The notes below the pieces were generated by a model. The model was not told the DNA's origin. It saw nothing but the letters and a program-made list of their open reading frames with translations, and searched no databases. Shown in pieces: positions 27,634 to 35,730 of a DNA stretch of 64,000 bases (position 1 is its first letter; each line of letters starts with the position of its first letter). Both the position numbers and the translations under genes were made by a program. This stretch comes from Methylophaga sp. 42_25_T18 (GTDB lineage: Bacteria; Pseudomonadota; Gammaproteobacteria; Nitrosococcales; Methylophagaceae): positions 434,001-498,000 of the forward strand of contig MAAJ01000001.1 of the NCBI GenBank assembly GCA_002163085.1. Reading direction: 5' to 3'.

Positions 27634-28479
27634 ATGGAAGCAGTTAAACAACAAGCAGCACCGGCTGCACGAGCAATTAATATTGAGTCCATTCATCGAG
27701 GTGCCAAGGTTAGCCTTGCAGATGAAACAACCTGTTTAGAGGTTAAGGATTTCAACCTTTTTTACGGCAATAAGCAGGCCTTGCATGGCATAAACATGAC
27801 CATTCCCAAGAATCGGGTCACCGCATTTATTGGCCCCAGTGGTTGTGGTAAATCGACCTTGCTACGCTGCTTTAATCGCATGAATGACTTGATTGATAGT
27901 GTGCGTATTGAAGGTCAAATGTTATTAGAGGGTAACAACCTCAATGCACCCGCCGTGAATGTAGCTGATCTGCGTCGTCAGGTTGGTATGGTCTTCCAAA
28001 AACCCAATCCATTTCCTAAATCAATTTATGAAAATGTCGCTTATGGATTGCGGTTGCAAGGTATTAATGAGCGGCTAACCTTAGATAAAGTAGTAGAAAA
28101 ATCATTAAAAGGTGCAGCATTGTGGGATGAAGTGAAAGATCGTTTGCATGAATCGGCAATGGGTCTGTCTGGTGGTCAGCAACAACGCTTGGTGATTGCC
28201 CGAGCCATTGCGATTGAACCAGAAGTCTTATTGTTGGATGAACCTGCGTCTGCCTTGGATCCGCTATCAACTTTAAAAATTGAAGAACTTATTTATGAGT
28301 TGAAAGATAAATACACCATCGTGATCGTTACTCATAACATGCAGCAAGCTGCACGGGTATCGGACTACACGGCGTTTATGTATATGGGTGAGTTAATTGA
28401 ATTTGGAGCAACGGATGAGTTATTTACCAATCCGGCCAAGAAACAAACAGAAGATTACATTACTGGCCGATACGGTTGA
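27634..28479 (+). CDS. pstB: Phosphate ABC transporter ATP-binding protein PstB
   Basis: PstB hydrolyses ATP to drive phosphate import and transmits phosphate status to PhoR with PhoU. Its 281 residues include an extra N-terminal stretch of about 30 before the ABC domain. Walker A is GPSGCGKST, the Q-loop segment is [14 protein letters not shown], the signature is LSGGQQQRL, Walker B is [12 protein letters not shown] and the switch histidine is in VTHNMQQA. It sits between pstA and phoU in the standard order. Confidence 0.97.
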   Translation: MEAVKQQAAPAARAINIESIHRGAKVSLADETTCLEVKDFNLFYGNKQALHGINMTIPKNRVTAFIGPSGCGKSTLLRCFNRMNDLIDSVRIEGQMLLEGNNLNAPAVNVADLRRQVGMVFQKPNPFPKSIYENVAYGLRLQGINERLTLDKVVEKSLKGAALWDEVKDRLHESAMGLSGGQQQRLVIARAIAIEPEVLLLDEPASALDPLSTLKIEELIYELKDKYTIVIVTHNMQQAARVSDYTAFMYMGELIEFGATDELFTNPAKKQTEDYITGRYG

Positions 28480-28502
28480 GTTAAGCGGATTAGGAGAACA
28501 CT

Positions 28503-29219
28503 ATGGCAACAAATAAATCACAACATATATCACAACAATTTGAAACCGAGTTGCAGGATATCCGTTCACGCGTGTTAGCCATGGCAGGTTTAGTGGAGCA
28601 ACAGGTTGCGGATGCATTAGAGGCCTTAATCACGGCCAATGTTGATTTAGCACGACAAGTGATGGAGCAAGATCAGCTCGTTAATGACTTTGAAATACAA
28701 ATAGACGAAGAGTGCACTCAGATCATTGCTTTACGCCAACCGACGGCCAGTGATTTACGGTTGATTATTGCGATTCTAAAAACAATTACTGATCTAGAGC
28801 GTATCGGTGATGAGGCTAGCAGTATTGCTAGAAAAGCGTTAAATCTATCAGAACAAGATCGGCCAAAGAAAAGTTACCGAGAATTATCGGCATTAGGTAA
28901 ACATGTTAGCGAGATGTTACGTGATGCCTTGGATGCCTTTGCACGTTTAGATGTAAATGCGGCGTTAACCGTAGCGCGTGAAGACAAAGAAGTTGATGAA
29001 GAATATGAAGGCATACTCCGTCAAATGATTACTTATATGATGGAAGATCCTCGTACCATTTCACGGGTATTAGATCTAATTTGGTCTGCACGATCTTTAG
29101 AACGAATTGGGGACCATGCTAAGAATGTATGTGAATACGTGATCTACTTGGTGGAAGGCAAAGATGTACGCCATTTAAGTGTAGAAAATATAGAAAAGAT
29201 TTTGCAGAAAAAAGACTAA
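28503..29219 (+). CDS. phoU: Phosphate signalling complex protein PhoU
   Basis: PhoU is a peripheral cytoplasmic protein that links PstB to PhoR and keeps the Pho regulon off when phosphate is plentiful. The 238 residues form two copies of a three-helix bundle, each with metal-binding E/DxxxD-type motifs: TDLERIGDEASSIA (about 97-110) and RSLERIGDHAKNVCEY (about 199-214). It ends the pst operon, 23 bases after pstB. Confidence 0.97.
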   Translation: MATNKSQHISQQFETELQDIRSRVLAMAGLVEQQVADALEALITANVDLARQVMEQDQLVNDFEIQIDEECTQIIALRQPTASDLRLIIAILKTITDLERIGDEASSIARKALNLSEQDRPKKSYRELSALGKHVSEMLRDALDAFARLDVNAALTVAREDKEVDEEYEGILRQMITYMMEDPRTISRVLDLIWSARSLERIGDHAKNVCEYVIYLVEGKDVRHLSVENIEKILQKKD

Positions 29220-29252
29220 AACACGTCAATAGATAAAATAAGAAATGCCCTT

Positions 29253-29651
29253 CTAACTGGGAGGGCCTTCGTCAAATTGCACCACATCGTTGGGCATGAT
29301 TTCCCATGTTGCTTTTGAACCAACAAAAATATGTTTGCCGATTTCCAGTTCGGGATCACCGTTGATACAGCCTAAGGTTACTTGAAATACTTCACCTTTG
29401 TACACGGTACATAATGTTGAACCACAGACGCGACAAAACTGAAAGCCAAAACCTTGCTTATTAAGGTACGAGGACAATAATTGCTTGCCAGTGAGCCACT
29501 TAAACTCACTAGGTTCGACCATAGCCGTAGCAGATGCTTGCGAGCTAAATGCCTTTCGACAACGTGAACAATGGCAAGACTTGGCATCACGCAGACTTCC
29601 ATTGATTTGATAGCTTATTTCTCCACAGAAGCATTCACCTGTTATTGTCAT
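29253..29651 (-). CDS. GFA/CENP-V family zinc-binding protein
   Basis: Starting at ATG 29651, which has GGAAG 6 bases upstream, the product has 132 residues and begins MTITGECFCGEISYQI. The cysteine pattern CFCG, SCHCSRCRKAF and FCRVCGSTL is that of the GFA family (Pfam GFA/CENP-V), which binds two zinc ions. The founding name, glutathione-dependent formaldehyde-activating enzyme, is poorly supported for most members, so I make no such claim even though the host looks methylotrophic. It is convergent with phoU and apparently monocistronic. Confidence 0.8.
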   Translation of the reverse strand: MTITGECFCGEISYQINGSLRDAKSCHCSRCRKAFSSQASATAMVEPSEFKWLTGKQLLSSYLNKQGFGFQFCRVCGSTLCTVYKGEVFQVTLGCINGDPELEIGKHIFVGSKATWEIMPNDVVQFDEGPPS

Positions 29652-29789
29652 TGTTCTTCCACGCTGTATTAGTAAATTCGCACTAACAATAGCTGAAGTG
29701 ACCATTGTTTAATACATGTTTTAGAGCGTGACGATATAGTCGCAACTTTGTAGTGCTTAAATCATTAGATTAAAAGCATTGTCTTAAAA

Positions 29790-30188
29790 CTAAGAGGATG
29801 AATCCTCATTATTTTTATGAACTCTGTTTCTTAGAACAGCATTAAATGATTCCGCAAGATCTAAATTATAGTCACTTTTACGAAAATGGAGCTCAGAATC
29901 AGTTTTTCCTGCGGCCACTTCATCCATATGTATTTTAAGGCGAGAAAGTGGGCCTGCGATACAATTGGTAAGCCGTAAGCCATATATAATACAGCCATAA
30001 AAAGTAATCTGAATAAGAACGGTAAAGTACTGAGCATATGGCTCAATAATTAAATTCTCTTCGGTGAGGTCACTGCTAATTACCAGCAGTTGGGAGAGCA
30101 GGCACATACAGATTATATAAATAACAAGATCTCTTTGGACCTTGGTGCCTACAAACCATTTCTTTTTATAAAAAGGTACTTTTTCCAT
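29790..30188 (-). CDS. Stand-alone two-helix HAMP-domain membrane protein
   Basis: The 132-residue protein has two transmembrane helices (about 21-39 and 52-73), a short periplasmic loop, and a cytoplasmic HAMP-like segment from LTNCIAGPLSRLKIHMDEV through SYNLDL-type residues (about 74-115), ending in a polar tail. HAMP domains normally pass signals from membrane helices to a kinase, cyclase or methyl-accepting domain, but none follows here. It may be a partner subunit of a separate signalling protein, or a truncated receptor; the smooth C-terminus favours the former. It lies between the GFA gene and the ppx upstream region. Confidence 0.6.
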   Translation of the reverse strand: MEKVPFYKKKWFVGTKVQRDLVIYIICMCLLSQLLVISSDLTEENLIIEPYAQYFTVLIQITFYGCIIYGLRLTNCIAGPLSRLKIHMDEVAAGKTDSELHFRKSDYNLDLAESFNAVLRNRVHKNNEDSSS

Positions 30189-30604
30189 AATATCCCCGCT
30201 TGAAAAGAGATGTTTCTATGCTTTTATTTATTACGGCCTCTAGGATGAAAATTTTTATCAACAGTAATCATTAGGCTCTTTAACGCACTGTGATTGAGTG
30301 TACTACAACTATCGGCTGCTTGACTCCCAGTTGGTAACGCCCGCATGCCAATTACTGCTACCAGCGCCGCATAAGGTTCCCATTGTGCTCGGGTAGTAAC
30401 GATTTTAGTCTCTCATCTGATAATGTTCCTACGGCTTAATATTATTAATCTACGGTGCATTAAGAGAGCGTGATTGAAGTCACGTTTATGCGAAAAAAGT
30501 GTTGCTTACTTTTTGAAATAAATAAGGTTATTAGCATTAGATGCTAGCCCCCAGTAACAATGTGATGCAAAATGCCCACATCATTAGCATTATTTTTGGT
30601 GAAT
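30189..30604. other. Intergenic region before ppx with an orphan minus-strand open frame
   Basis: This stretch of about 416 bases has no convincing gene. On the minus strand a frame is open from 30412 to a stop at 30224-30226 (62 codons, with segments such as PYAALVAVIGMRALPTG and DKNFHPRGRNK). It has no plausible start codon near its 5' end, so it could be a decayed gene end or part of an intergenic repeat. The 190 bases nearest to ppx are AT-rich and probably contain its promoter; I saw no Pho box there. Confidence 0.3.
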
Positions 30605-32110
30605 ATGGAACAAGCGGTAGAACAGAATGTACTGGCGGCTGTCGACTTGGGCTCGAATAGCTTTCACATGATCATTGCGCGTCTGCGCGATGGCCACTTC
30701 CAAGTCGTGGACCGCTTGCGCGAGATGGTGCAATTGCGTGCAGGATTGGATGAAAGTCGCCATTTATCTGAAGAAGCACAAGATCGCGCTATCGCCTGTT
30801 TACAACGTTTTGGTGAGCGCATCAAAGATTTACCTCACGGTAGTGTGCGGATAGTCGGTACCAATACCTTACGAGTCGCTGAAAATAGTCATGAGTTTTT
30901 AGTTCGAGCTCGTAAAGCCTTAGGTCACCCAATTGAAATCATTATTGGTCAAGAAGAAGCGAGACTTATCTATCTAGGCGTGGCCCATGCCTTGGCGTTT
31001 GATGATTCACGCCGATTGGTGATGGATATTGGTGGTGGTAGTACCGAGTTCATTATTGGTGAAGGTTTTTCTGGCTTGCGTCGAGAGAGCATCAATATGG
31101 GCTGCGTGAGTTTTTCACAACGCTATTTTAAAGACGGCATTATCAGTAAGGCACGTATGAAAATAGCGATGCTGACCGTAAGTTCGTATTTACGCAGTAT
31201 CCAACGACCGTACCAAAAAACGGGGTGGGTTGAGGCTGTAGGTGCCTCCGGAACTATTCGTTGTGTTGCTAATATCGTGAAGGCACAAGGCTGGTCAGAT
31301 AATGGTGTGATCACCATAGAATCGCTAGATAACTTGATAGCAGCGATGATCGATGCCGGTGATGTTAGAGCGCTGTCACTTGAAGGGTTGAGTGCAGAAC
31401 GCGCGGCAGTATTGCCCGGGGGGGTCGCAGTGTTACGAGCCTCATTTGAACGATTGGGCATAGAGCGCATGATCGTGTCGGATGGTGCTTTGCGAGAAGG
31501 TTTGTTGTATGACTTATTAGGTCGTATTCAACATGATGATGAACGTGATCGTACTGTGTCTGCAGTGGCTAAACGTTATCAGGTTGATAAGGTGCATGCG
31601 GATCGTGTTGCTGACATGGCAAAACAAATGTTTGAGCAAGTGGCTACAGCATGGAAACTTGATGATGACGTGTTAGTAAACCGATTACAGTGGGCAGCAA
31701 GGTTGCATGAAATTGGTTTGTCTATTTCACATGAAAACTTTCACAAACATTCGGCTTATTTAATTGAGCATTCGAATTTACCTGGCTTTTCTCGCGAAGA
31801 ACAGCATGCTTTAGCTGTGATGATCAGGGGACAACGCAAGAAGTTTCCTAAAAAATATATCAAACGGTTACCTGATGAGTTGCAGCAAGCAACAGAACGC
31901 TTGACGGTATTATTACGTTTAGCGATGGTATTTAATCGTGGACGTTCAGAGAAAACCGATACCTACGTGTGTTTGGAATTGACAAAAAAAGCGTTAAAAC
32001 TGAGCTTGCCGAAAGATTGGCTAGAGCGGCATCCGTTGACCGAAACAGATCTTGCTCAAGAAAAAGAATATTTACAGGCGATAGGCATCAACTTGCAAGT
32101 ATCTGGCTGA
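30605..32110 (+). CDS. ppx: Exopolyphosphatase (Ppx/GppA family)
   Basis: Ppx removes terminal phosphate from polyphosphate and links polyphosphate storage to phosphate and stress signalling. I start at ATG 30605 (MEQAVEQNVLAAVDLG), giving 501 residues and an N-terminus like other Ppx proteins; ATG 30572 is the alternative. The actin-like phosphatase domain has VDLGSNSFHMIIAR (P-loop 1), IIIGQEEARLIYLG and VMDIGGGSTEFIIG (P-loop 2). The C-terminal half is the HD-like domain (ARLHEIGLSISHENFHKHSAYL). Its position near pst-phoU fits phosphate metabolism. GppA activity on pppGpp cannot be excluded from sequence. Confidence 0.92.
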   Translation: MEQAVEQNVLAAVDLGSNSFHMIIARLRDGHFQVVDRLREMVQLRAGLDESRHLSEEAQDRAIACLQRFGERIKDLPHGSVRIVGTNTLRVAENSHEFLVRARKALGHPIEIIIGQEEARLIYLGVAHALAFDDSRRLVMDIGGGSTEFIIGEGFSGLRRESINMGCVSFSQRYFKDGIISKARMKIAMLTVSSYLRSIQRPYQKTGWVEAVGASGTIRCVANIVKAQGWSDNGVITIESLDNLIAAMIDAGDVRALSLEGLSAERAAVLPGGVAVLRASFERLGIERMIVSDGALREGLLYDLLGRIQHDDERDRTVSAVAKRYQVDKVHADRVADMAKQMFEQVATAWKLDDDVLVNRLQWAARLHEIGLSISHENFHKHSAYLIEHSNLPGFSREEQHALAVMIRGQRKKFPKKYIKRLPDELQQATERLTVLLRLAMVFNRGRSEKTDTYVCLELTKKALKLSLPKDWLERHPLTETDLAQEKEYLQAIGINLQVSG

Positions 32111-32164
32111 AGTATTAAGAACCAAATTCAAGACTGTTTGTCCGACGATGTAAGGAGACAACTT

Positions 32165-32752
32165 ATGCGTTTACATTTTCTATTTGGTCTTTTTATTTTT
32201 TTCGGTTCTACCACTATTTTAGCGGCGGACACCATTACCTTAAGCAGTGAAACGGGCGATACCTTGATGATTCATCAATTGAAGAATGGTGAGTTATGGG
32301 GCAGTTTTATGCTAACTGATAAGGTGTCAGACAGCTTTGCCGATCATGAGCTCATTGTGTTGCAAATTGATAAACAGCAGCCGGTGAAGCTGGAAGGTAA
32401 ACGATCTTGTGGTGGGGCAGCTGGCGAAAAACAGACAGTGAGCTACGATTTTTTGGCTGACGAAAATTCAACTGACGTTAATTGGCAATTTAGTCATTCG
32501 GAAGTGGCTGAGCAGGATATCTTTGTCCTGTTAGGTGAAGATGCTGAAACCTATCAAACATTAAGCTCAGATAGACGACCTGAAGTGGTGGATTTTCCTA
32601 TTCGTGCGTCAGTCGGTTTAGCTTCGTTGCTTACGCAAATGAAACAAGGAAAAATGATTTCATTTCGTTATACCACCGAAGCCGATGAGCAACGTGAAGC
32701 AAAGTTTGATTTAGTGGCCAATTCGGAACAATTGGCAAAAGTTTTAAAATAA
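32165..32752 (+). CDS. Periplasmic protein of unknown function
   Basis: With ATG 32165 (AAGGAG 8 bases upstream) the product has 195 residues and a clear signal peptide, MRLHFLFGLFIFFGSTTILA, cleaved before ADTITL. The mature part alternates beta-type segments (TITLSSETGDTLMIHQL, ELIVLQIDKQQPVKL) with one lone cysteine (RSCGGAAGEKQ) and ends in a region resembling beta-strand plus helix (KFDLVANSEQLAKVLK). I do not recognise the family. It lies 54 bases after ppx and before a bidirectional terminator, so it may be cotranscribed with ppx. Confidence 0.65.
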   Translation: MRLHFLFGLFIFFGSTTILAADTITLSSETGDTLMIHQLKNGELWGSFMLTDKVSDSFADHELIVLQIDKQQPVKLEGKRSCGGAAGEKQTVSYDFLADENSTDVNWQFSHSEVAEQDIFVLLGEDAETYQTLSSDRRPEVVDFPIRASVGLASLLTQMKQGKMISFRYTTEADEQREAKFDLVANSEQLAKVLK

Positions 32753-32753
32753 A

Positions 32754-32787
32754 AAAAGCCCCACGAGTACTTAGTCGTGGGGCTTTT
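32754..32787. terminator. Bidirectional rho-independent terminator
   Basis: A perfect 13-base stem, AAAAGCCCCACGA (32754-32766) with TCGTGGGGCTTTT (32775-32787), has an 8-base loop. A-rich and T-rich flanks occur on both sides, so it can serve the plus-strand gene ending at 32752 and the convergent TonB receptor ending at 32799. Confidence 0.9.
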
Positions 32788-32798
32788 GAACTTAAGTT

Positions 32799-34841
32799 CT
32801 ACCAGCTTACGTTCGCATTGATATAAGCGCTGCGACCTAAACCCGGTATACGAGCGCCGACTGCAAGATCTTCGTTAGTATTATTACGATTATAACCATC
32901 TAGGTGGTTTTCATAATAACGATCAAAAATATTGTTTACGCCTGCTGAAAGTACGACATTGTCAGTAGGTTGGAAGTTACCTGAAAGATTAAATAAGGCG
33001 TAACCGCTGGTTTTTTTCTCGTCATTTTCAGCAGACACTTTATTCTGCTTGGCAATCGTTTCTGCTTCAAAACCAAGACGCCAATTAGTTTGAACATAAC
33101 TTAACATGGTGCGGGCAGTTAATGGTGAGATACGGTAGAGGTCATCGCTAGTATCACGACGTTGGCCACGCACATAACTCACTGTTCCGTCTAATTGCCA
33201 TTCATTGGTCAAACTGATAAACCAGTTAGCATCAATACCATATAGCTTGGCATCAACATTACTATACTGTAGTGGTGTTGCATCACCATTGGCGTTACTC
33301 ACCATATTGGTGGTTGCATCTGTGATACCGGCGACACCTTGGATATAATCGTTGATGTGGTGATAAAACACACGAGGTGATAAGCCAGCAGTTGCTGTAT
33401 GCCAATCTAAGCCCAATTCAAATTGGTAAGAGACCTCATGATCAAGGTTCACATCACCGACATAGTTATTGCCGTCAGCAAGCCCAGCAGTAACTTCTAA
33501 TGGCACCCATAAATAACGTTCTTGATAGCTAGGTGCTCGTGTTTTTCGTGCTAGACCCACTTCGAAATCAAGGTCATCAGAAAAGGCATACGTGAAGGCT
33601 GCTACGAGATCAATTAAGTGCTCATCTTGTGAAAGATCGGCATCATTAAAACGGTCTCTTAATACGCCAACTGCTGCTGGTGCACCTGCAAATGAGAATA
33701 CGTCACCTGAATCCATTTGAACTAGGCTATAACGTGCGCCGGCATCCAATTTCCATTGCTCATCTAGCTGTCCTGACCACTCGGCAAAGACGCTATAACG
33801 ATCACGTTCAGCATCATTAAAACTTTCAATTTCAAAAGCAGCCATATTAGGATTAAATAAAGTGGCATCGTTAGTCGATTGATCAACGTCCGCACCCACG
33901 GTCCAGCTATCTTGTTGGTAACTAACGCTTATGCCACCAGCCGTGACTTCAGGTGTTACAAAACGAGTTAGTGCGGGATTACGAAATGAGGTGTTATTCA
34001 TTTCATGTGCAAGATCTTGATAATGTAAACGGGCTGATAACGTTGCACCATTATTTAATTCATTTTTAAAGTTGGCTCGATAGGTTTCACCGCGAACATA
34101 GATGATATCCATCGGCAAAGCCGGTGTGCCTGTTTCACCAATATCCAGGTGGTTCACGGATAAATCAGCTGCAAAACCATTATCTTGGAAGCCGTAACTG
34201 ATGTTGGCAGTATCGCGTTCAAATTCAGTAGTGCGAAGACTGCCACCATCAAAGTCAGAGTCGTCACCCCGATCTGCACTGCCACTAACTTGTAGACGGT
34301 GATTTCTATTGGCAACATTAGCCGTTAAGCTAGTCTGACGTGTATGGCCGTTGCTGGCATAACCTGCATTAGCTTGACCATGAAATTCGACCTCGTCACC
34401 ACTGGTAAACTCAGCCTGGTTTGAAGTGACCGTCATAGTGCCGCCAATGGTTTCGATACCTGAACTTACTGGTGTTAAGCCTCGGTAAATTGCAACATTA
34501 GCTGTTTGTGACGCTGCAATATAGCTCAGTGGAGAGTCCATGCTGTTAGGGCCAACTTCATGAAGATTGGTGCCATCAACCAGCACATTAACCCGATTAC
34601 CAAATAAACCACGGTATTGAGCGATGCTGGTAATGGCGCCATTTTTATTAACATTGGCGCCCGGTAAACGTTTGACTAAGTCACCGGTGTCAGCTGAGTT
34701 GTTGGGCAATATGGGAAGGGCATAGGGCGTATCTTCAGCAGAAACACCTGAGACTGAAATAGTTGGCAAACTGACATGTACAGCTAAGACGGATTGACTC
34801 GTCGCTGCGAGAAGGAATAACGACAAAAATTTATAACGCAC
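32799..34841 (-). CDS. TonB-dependent receptor of the OprC-like (copper receptor) group
   Basis: This outer-membrane receptor would import a metal or chelate using TonB energy. I place the start at GTG 34841, 6 bases after GGAG, which gives 680 residues and an immediate signal peptide (MRYKFLSLFLLAATSQSVLA). The frame open from 34970 would add 43 residues before it. The plug has DTGDLVKRLPGANVNKNG and YRGLFGNRVNVLVDG followed by GPNSMDSPLSYI, close to the OprC/NosA plug. A long beta-barrel ends with a C-terminal tryptophan (YINANVSW). In OprC the copper-binding CxxxM precedes MDAP; here the cysteine is Gly97 and only Met101 remains. The substrate is thus uncertain, copper being the leading guess. 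Confidence 0.82.
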   Translation of the reverse strand: MRYKFLSLFLLAATSQSVLAVHVSLPTISVSGVSAEDTPYALPILPNNSADTGDLVKRLPGANVNKNGAITSIAQYRGLFGNRVNVLVDGTNLHEVGPNSMDSPLSYIAASQTANVAIYRGLTPVSSGIETIGGTMTVTSNQAEFTSGDEVEFHGQANAGYASNGHTRQTSLTANVANRNHRLQVSGSADRGDDSDFDGGSLRTTEFERDTANISYGFQDNGFAADLSVNHLDIGETGTPALPMDIIYVRGETYRANFKNELNNGATLSARLHYQDLAHEMNNTSFRNPALTRFVTPEVTAGGISVSYQQDSWTVGADVDQSTNDATLFNPNMAAFEIESFNDAERDRYSVFAEWSGQLDEQWKLDAGARYSLVQMDSGDVFSFAGAPAAVGVLRDRFNDADLSQDEHLIDLVAAFTYAFSDDLDFEVGLARKTRAPSYQERYLWVPLEVTAGLADGNNYVGDVNLDHEVSYQFELGLDWHTATAGLSPRVFYHHINDYIQGVAGITDATTNMVSNANGDATPLQYSNVDAKLYGIDANWFISLTNEWQLDGTVSYVRGQRRDTSDDLYRISPLTARTMLSYVQTNWRLGFEAETIAKQNKVSAENDEKKTSGYALFNLSGNFQPTDNVVLSAGVNNIFDRYYENHLDGYNRNNTNEDLAVGARIPGLGRSAYINANVSW

Positions 34842-34860
34842 AATGAGCTCCAAAAAATTC

Positions 34861-34972
34861 AACGATGCAAAGATATCGTTCTTTTGTATATAAAAAGTGT
34901 GTTTTATGATGATAATGTGTGTGAAATGACACAAAGATGACATTTTCGTGCATGTTACTGTGTCGACCACAG
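34861..34972. promoter_or_regulatory. Divergent promoter region with three short inverted repeats
   Basis: The intergenic space between the receptor and the TauE/SafE-like gene holds AACGAT (34861-34866) with ATCGTT (34875-34880), TGTGT (34918-34922) with ACACA (34929-34933), and CTGTG (34958-34962) with CACAG (34968-34972). Each is a candidate operator. None matches a metal-regulator consensus I know, such as the CueR or Fur box. Confidence 0.35.
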
Positions 34973-34998
34973 AGAAATAAATTTAAGGTTTAACGTTG

Positions 34999-35718
34999 AT
35001 GGAAGCCATCACCAGTTCATATATTACGGCTTTTCTTTTGGGATTATTTAGCACCGTGCATTGCATTGCAATGTGTGGTTCAGTGATTGGGGCATTAACG
35101 CTCAGTTTGCCCGTGGAAGTACGCGAAAATCAGCGCAAGATGTTTCCCTACGTGCTTAATTATAATTTAGGTCGTCTACTAAGTTATGCCATTGCCGGGG
35201 CAATAGTTGGCTTATTGAGCTCACCCTTGATCGAATTTAATGGCCATTTGGTTCTACGTTATTTATCGGTCATGGTCATGATTGCGATGGGATTATATTT
35301 AGGCGGTTGGTTTCCTAAATTTGCTCAGATGGAGCGTATGGGCGCACCAATTTGGAAAAGGCTTCAACCCATAGGTCAAAAGTTATTGCCGGTACGGACA
35401 TTAAAACAGGCCTTTTTATTAGGAACGGTGTGGGGATGGCTGCCTTGTGGCTTGGTTTATGCCGCTTTAGCCGTGGCCGCTACAGTCGGTGAGCCGGTTA
35501 AGGCATCAATGGTCATGTTGGCATTTGGTGTTGGTACTTTGCCAGCTGTAATGGGCGCGGGGCTGTTTACTGGCTTGTTGGCTTCAATGGCTAGAGCCAA
35601 ACATTTACGACAAATTGCAGGGATATTGATTATTGCCATGGCATTAGCTACGGCATTTTGGCCTATGGATCATCATGCCCACGATAACCATACCAGTCAT
35701 GAGCATCATGTTTTGTAG
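34999..35718 (+). CDS. TauE/SafE-like (COG2836) membrane protein with His-rich tail
   Basis: The product has 239 residues from ATG 34999; the frame is also open from a TTG one codon earlier. It has about six membrane helices. The first helix carries the HCIAMCG motif and the fourth region has LPCGLVYAAL, hallmarks of the COG2836 group that is often encoded near cytochrome cbb3 oxidase genes and linked to copper handling. The C-terminal 16 residues (DHHAHDNHTSHEHHVL) contain seven histidines, a likely metal-binding tail. It diverges from the OprC-like receptor across 157 bases. Despite the common label, sulfite export is not supported. Confidence 0.82.
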   Translation: MEAITSSYITAFLLGLFSTVHCIAMCGSVIGALTLSLPVEVRENQRKMFPYVLNYNLGRLLSYAIAGAIVGLLSSPLIEFNGHLVLRYLSVMVMIAMGLYLGGWFPKFAQMERMGAPIWKRLQPIGQKLLPVRTLKQAFLLGTVWGWLPCGLVYAALAVAATVGEPVKASMVMLAFGVGTLPAVMGAGLFTGLLASMARAKHLRQIAGILIIAMALATAFWPMDHHAHDNHTSHEHHVL

Positions 35719-35730
35719 GATGGATTACAT

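Noticed and set aside
29253-29651. Annotation as formaldehyde-activating enzyme despite the methylotrophic context
   Set aside because: The cysteine pattern shows only family membership; the historical activity is not supported for most members.
31418-31426. Short G run in ppx as a slippage site
   Set aside because: Only seven G at a natural Pro-Gly-Gly site; too short to argue for phase variation.
34842-34970. N-terminal extension of the TonB receptor by 43 residues
   Set aside because: GTG 34841 has a ribosome binding site and places the signal peptide at the N-terminus; the extension lies in the divergent promoter region.
34999-35718. Sulfite exporter function for the TauE/SafE-labelled protein
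   Set aside because: The HCxxMCG and LPCG motifs and the His-rich tail fit the COG2836 metal-linked group, not sulfite export.
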